From contig JAEYUA010000021.1 in the NCBI GenBank assembly GCA_023433755.1, positions 1-43,710 on the forward strand: DNA of 43,710 bases, written 5' to 3'. Below the pieces are notes generated by a model. That model was not told the DNA's origin. It was given only the letters and a program-made list of their open reading frames with translations, and did no database searches. This document shows positions 41,107 through 43,710 of the stretch, piece after piece (within the stretch, counting starts at the first letter, position 1; the number at the start of each line of letters is the position of its first letter). The stretch is from Bacteroidota bacterium. GTDB lineage: Bacteria; Bacteroidota; Bacteroidia; Chitinophagales; Chitinophagaceae. Made by a program: the position numbers and the translations under genes.

Positions 41107-41145
41107 TGGTATTTAATTGAAAAGGGCCGCTGACCAGTCGTCAGG
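41107..41145. repeat. 39-bp direct repeat, copy 2
   Basis: TGGTATTTAATTGAAAAGGG followed by CCGCTGACCAGTCGTCAGG. Copy 1 is 236 bp upstream. Confidence 0.85.
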
Positions 41146-41186
41146 TTCTTTTTACGCAGAGGAGGAAGATTAATGAATCAACACGA

Positions 41187-41231
41187 AGTAACCCTTAGCG
41201 TACTTTGCTCTCCTCCGCGTTCTTTGCGGTA
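41187..41231. repeat. Interspersed CGTACTTTGC / GCGGTAAAAA repeat
   Basis: TAACCCTTAGCGTACTTTGC, then CGCGTTCTTTGCGG. Together with TTTTTACGCAGAGGAGG at about 41149-41165 it forms an inverted pair. Related to 26261 and 31370. Confidence 0.55.
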
Positions 41232-41280
41232 AAAATTCAAACTCCTAAGAATTAAGACAGGTAAGATCAATTCAACAAGT

Positions 41281-41357
41281 ACTACAGACTACAGACTACA
41301 GACTACCGACTACCGACTACCGACTTTTGACTTCCGACTTTTAACTTTTGACTTCAT
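41281..41357. repeat. Heptamer tandem array, ACTACAG/ACTACCG/ACTTTTG type, overlapping a stop codon
   Basis: Eleven 7-bp units: ACTACAG three times, ACTACCG three times, ACTTTTG, ACTTCCG, ACTTTTA, ACTTTTG, ACTTCAT. The last unit contains the stop codon of the leftward K+ channel gene (41354-41356). The longest array in the window. Confidence 0.85.
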
Positions 41358-42166
41358 AAAACACTCCCGCACCACTTACAAAACTTCGCATCCGCATCAT
41401 GGCCTTCCTTTCCACAGCCGGGACAAACTTCGTGTCCATGTCCACGTGTGCGGGCAGCAAGCGCCATTTCAGTAGTGAGGATGCCGGTAGGAACGGCAAT
41501 GATGCCATAACCAATGAACATCATGATGGAGGCAATGAATTTTCCCAAAGTGGTTACCGGAGTTATATCACCATAACCAACTGTAGTGATAGTGACAATT
41601 GACCAGTAAACAGAATCAGGAATGGTATTGAAACCATTCTGCCTTCCTTCTACCAGGTACATTACCGAACCAAGGATGATCACAATGCTCAGCACCACCA
41701 GCATAAAGATGCTGATCTTTTTGACACTGCTTTTGATGGCCGCCTTCAGGAACTGCATCTCGCTGAGGAAATGTGTGAGCTTGAATATGCGGAAGATGCG
41801 CAGCAGCCGCAGGGCGCGCAGCACGAGCAATGAGTTTGCTGCCGGAAAAAGAATGGCCAGGAAAGAAGGGATCAGGGCAAGCAGGTCAATGATGCCGAGA
41901 AATGAAATGGCATACATCCCCGGCCTTTTAATACAAACCAGCCTGAGTATATATTCAAGTGTAAAAATTATGGTGAAGGTCCATTCCAGCACATCGAACA
42001 GCACTGAATATTTTTCATTATACGCTTCAATGCTGTCCAGCATTACTACAATGATGCTGGCTACAATGAGGAATAGCAGCACCACATCAAAGGTTTTACC
42101 CGCCGGGGTGTTAGACTCATAGATCACCCGGTGCAGCTTGGCGCGCCATGTTATTGCTTTCGGCAT
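41354..42166 (-). CDS. Voltage-gated-type K+ channel with a C-terminal zinc ribbon
   Basis: 270 residues. The voltage-sensor segments include an S4 with basic residues every third position (LRALRLLRIFRIFK). The pore has the K+ filter TVGYGD. A linker after S6 leads to a zinc ribbon with two CxxC pairs (CPGCG and CKWCG) at the very C-terminus, followed by only a few residues. Zinc ribbons are unusual on Kv-type channels and could sense metal or redox or aid assembly. It probably works as a tetramer in the inner membrane. The Na+/H+ antiporter gene is upstream on the same strand, 48 bp away. Confidence 0.9.
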   Translation of the reverse strand: MPKAITWRAKLHRVIYESNTPAGKTFDVVLLFLIVASIIVVMLDSIEAYNEKYSVLFDVLEWTFTIIFTLEYILRLVCIKRPGMYAISFLGIIDLLALIPSFLAILFPAANSLLVLRALRLLRIFRIFKLTHFLSEMQFLKAAIKSSVKKISIFMLVVLSIVIILGSVMYLVEGRQNGFNTIPDSVYWSIVTITTVGYGDITPVTTLGKFIASIMMFIGYGIIAVPTGILTTEMALAARTRGHGHEVCPGCGKEGHDADAKFCKWCGSVL

Positions 42167-42214
42167 GAGGTAAAATTAGAGTTAAGGGTTGAATGCAGGT
42201 CAATCGAATTTCAA

Positions 42215-43501
42215 TCAGGGTGCAGGCTTGGTTATGGTCTTCACTTTGAAAAGTCCTCCTGCTGTTGTACGGCGGTTCAGTTTTTTCACAAGACTTCCAA
42301 GTGTAAGACCCTGCACTACAATAGAGAACAGCACTACAACATAAGTGATGGCCACGATCATGTTCCGCTCCATACCGGCAGTGAGCGAAAGCGCCAGCGC
42401 CACGGAAACTCCTCCCCGGAGGCCGCCCCAGGTCATGATAAAAAACGTGGCTGAATTAAATTTTCTGCCGAAATGAAAAATTTTGGATGGGATGACAAGA
42501 GAAAGGTAGCGGGCCAGCAGGATCACGAAAGCTGCGATCAGGCCGATCACTATAAATGATAGTTCAAATGGAATGATGATCAATTCCAGTCCTATCAGTA
42601 CAAAAAGAATCGCGTTCATGATCTCATCAATCATTTCCCAGAACTTGAGCATATAATCACCGGATTCTTCCGACATGGCTTCCTTCACACCCTTGTTCCC
42701 AATAATCAGTCCTGCCAGTACCATGGCCAGGGGAGCAGAATAATGAATGATGGGTGCCAGTGCTGTTCCCCCGAAAACGAGGGCCAGCGTAATCAACACC
42801 TCGGTCTGGTAATGATTGATTTTTTTAAGCATGATGAAACCCAGGTAACCGATGAGCAAACCAAAGAACACACCACCACCAATCTCCTTCAGCAAGAGGA
42901 TGCTTACATCAACGGCGCTCACATTATTAATACCCACCGTGGCTATATCAAAAAGCGTAATGAAGACCACTACACCCACACCGTCGTTGAAAAGAGATTC
43001 CCCCGTGATCTTGGCCTCAGTGGAAGATGAGATTCCTGCCTTGTGCAGGATAGATAAAACCGCTATCGGATCCGTTGGTGAGATCAATGCTCCGAAAAGA
43101 AGACAATGAATATAATTTACCGGTTCATAAACCAGGGGTATAATATAATATAAAGCTGTCCCTATGATGAACGTAGAAATAAGTATTCCTACACTTGCGA
43201 AGGTGTAGATCGGTTTCCTGAATTTGCGGATCTTGTCAATATCTGTGTGCAGTGCACCTGCAAAAAGCAGGAAGCCCAGCATGAAGTTGAGGATGAACTT
43301 GGAAAAATCAAGCTGGTGCAACACATCTCCGAAAAAAGAGGCCAGTGAGGAGGCACGCCCGCCAAGGATCACCGCCAGTGAAAGCACCAGCGATAAAACC
43401 ATTACACCTATGGTAGCAGGAAGTTTGAGAAAACGGATATTAATGAAGGCCAGCAGTGCAGACAATGTAACAATAAAGGAGATCAGTGTTAATGCATCCA
43501 T
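42215..43501 (-). CDS. CPA1-family Na+/H+ antiporter (NhaP type)
   Basis: 428 residues with about 12 membrane segments. CPA1 marks: the SPTDPIAVLSIL segment, then GESLFNDGVGVVVF with the Asp pair area of the ion site, and a Gly-rich later segment (WGGLRGGVSVALALSL). It exchanges Na+ (or K+) for H+ across the inner membrane for pH and ion balance. No large cytoplasmic regulatory domain follows. Start is the ATG at 43501. The K+ channel gene follows 48 bp downstream, so the two could act together in ion homeostasis. Confidence 0.9.
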   Translation of the reverse strand: MDALTLISFIVTLSALLAFINIRFLKLPATIGVMVLSLVLSLAVILGGRASSLASFFGDVLHQLDFSKFILNFMLGFLLFAGALHTDIDKIRKFRKPIYTFASVGILISTFIIGTALYYIIPLVYEPVNYIHCLLFGALISPTDPIAVLSILHKAGISSSTEAKITGESLFNDGVGVVVFITLFDIATVGINNVSAVDVSILLLKEIGGGVFFGLLIGYLGFIMLKKINHYQTEVLITLALVFGGTALAPIIHYSAPLAMVLAGLIIGNKGVKEAMSEESGDYMLKFWEMIDEIMNAILFVLIGLELIIIPFELSFIVIGLIAAFVILLARYLSLVIPSKIFHFGRKFNSATFFIMTWGGLRGGVSVALALSLTAGMERNMIVAITYVVVLFSIVVQGLTLGSLVKKLNRRTTAGGLFKVKTITKPAP

Positions 43502-43534
43502 GCGTTGGTAATTGTTTGAGGCGCAAAGTTAAGA

Positions 43535-43555
43535 AAGCCAATGGCCAATGGCTAT
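43535..43555. repeat. Heptamer array, TGGCCAA type
   Basis: Three 7-bp units: AAGCCAA, TGGCCAA, TGGCTAT, between the divergent starts at 43501 and 43578. Same unit as 26217. Confidence 0.55.
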
Positions 43556-43577
43556 ATTTACGCTTCAACTCCTTAAC

Positions 43578-43710
43578 ATGTCCAAGCTCGTAGCCTCCCT
43601 CGAATCGGGTCTGCATTTTCAACTCAATCAACTTGCTGGCAACTGGGCCGGGGAAACCCGCACGTGGTTTGAACCGGGTGATCCTGTGGATGTTTCTCCC
43701 ATGACTGGCC
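43578..43710 (+). CDS. Start of a DUF1579-like protein (partial)
   Basis: An ATG at 43578 opens a frame to the window edge (44 codons). The N-terminus (QLNQLAGNWAGETRTWFEPG) follows the DUF1579 pattern of LAGxWxGxTxTWFEP. Such proteins have a lipocalin-like fold and unknown ligands. The C-terminal part lies outside the window. Confidence 0.6.
   Translation, partial: MSKLVASLESGLHFQLNQLAGNWAGETRTWFEPGDPVDVSPMTG

Larger units (their letters stand above)
40804..41353. other. Repeat-rich intergenic region
   Basis: About 550 bp between the TldE-like gene and the convergent K+ channel gene, with no gene of its own. It holds two direct-repeat copies (40871, 41107), an arm of an inverted repeat (40938-40965), a half palindromic element (41044-41075), a GCGGTAAAAA-type repeat (41187-41231) and a heptamer array (41281-41357). 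Confidence 0.75.

Overview
The window looks like chromosomal DNA from a Bacteroidota bacterium, most likely of the Chitinophagaceae type. Signs of this are the outer-membrane beta-barrel proteins with an N-terminal carboxypeptidase-like domain, many lipoproteins, starts that mostly lack a Shine-Dalgarno site, an RRM protein with a Gly-rich tail, NamZ/GHL10-type wall hydrolases and a TldD/TldE pair. I see no tRNA, rRNA, insertion sequence, prophage or CRISPR array.

Left part (1-4410, mostly minus strand): a small phospho-threonine signalling group reads leftward out of the window (FHA-trypsin membrane protease, transmembrane Ser/Thr kinase, start of a PP2C phosphatase). It is followed by a repeat-rich gap, a possible small membrane protein and an RRM RNA-binding protein. 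An outer-membrane beta-barrel protein (4618-7017) and four small unknown genes (7023-8216) come next.

Central part (8590-17933, plus strand): the most striking region. A compact operon encodes a protein with a degenerate FHA-like C-terminus, a possible 29-residue membrane microprotein, a transmembrane PP2C phosphatase, a 1353-residue fusion of a RodA/FtsW glycosyltransferase to a class B penicillin-binding transpeptidase, an FHA protein and a transmembrane Ser/Thr kinase. The order matches the actinobacterial fhaA-fhaB-pstP-rodA-pbpA-pknA-pknB wall-growth operon, with rodA and pbpA fused. This suggests a phospho-controlled peptidoglycan synthase. A mosaic of palindromic repeats (17981-18574) and a paralogue of the first beta-barrel protein (18762-21248) follow.

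Right part (21249-43710): a minus-strand group with DUF1801, AHSA1/SRPBCC, an intact subclass B1 metallo-beta-lactamase lipoprotein and a DinB-like protein; then a P1 peptidase and NamZ-type exo-muramidase; a peptidoglycan amidase and a GHL10 hydrolase, the three wall enzymes all being lipoproteins; a GT90 glycosyltransferase; an ECF sigma factor with a membrane partner; two lipoproteins of unknown role; a repeat-type small protein; an M28 peptidase; a TldD/TldE pair; a voltage-gated-type K+ channel with a zinc ribbon; a CPA1 Na+/H+ antiporter; and the start of a DUF1579-like gene.

The intergenic DNA is unusually structured. At least eleven arrays of degenerate 7-bp tandem repeats occur, each with a different unit, and seven of them overlap or touch a start or stop codon. 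A second family of about 100-bp imperfect palindromes has arms that co-vary between copies, and two copies carry a smaller palindrome nested in one arm.
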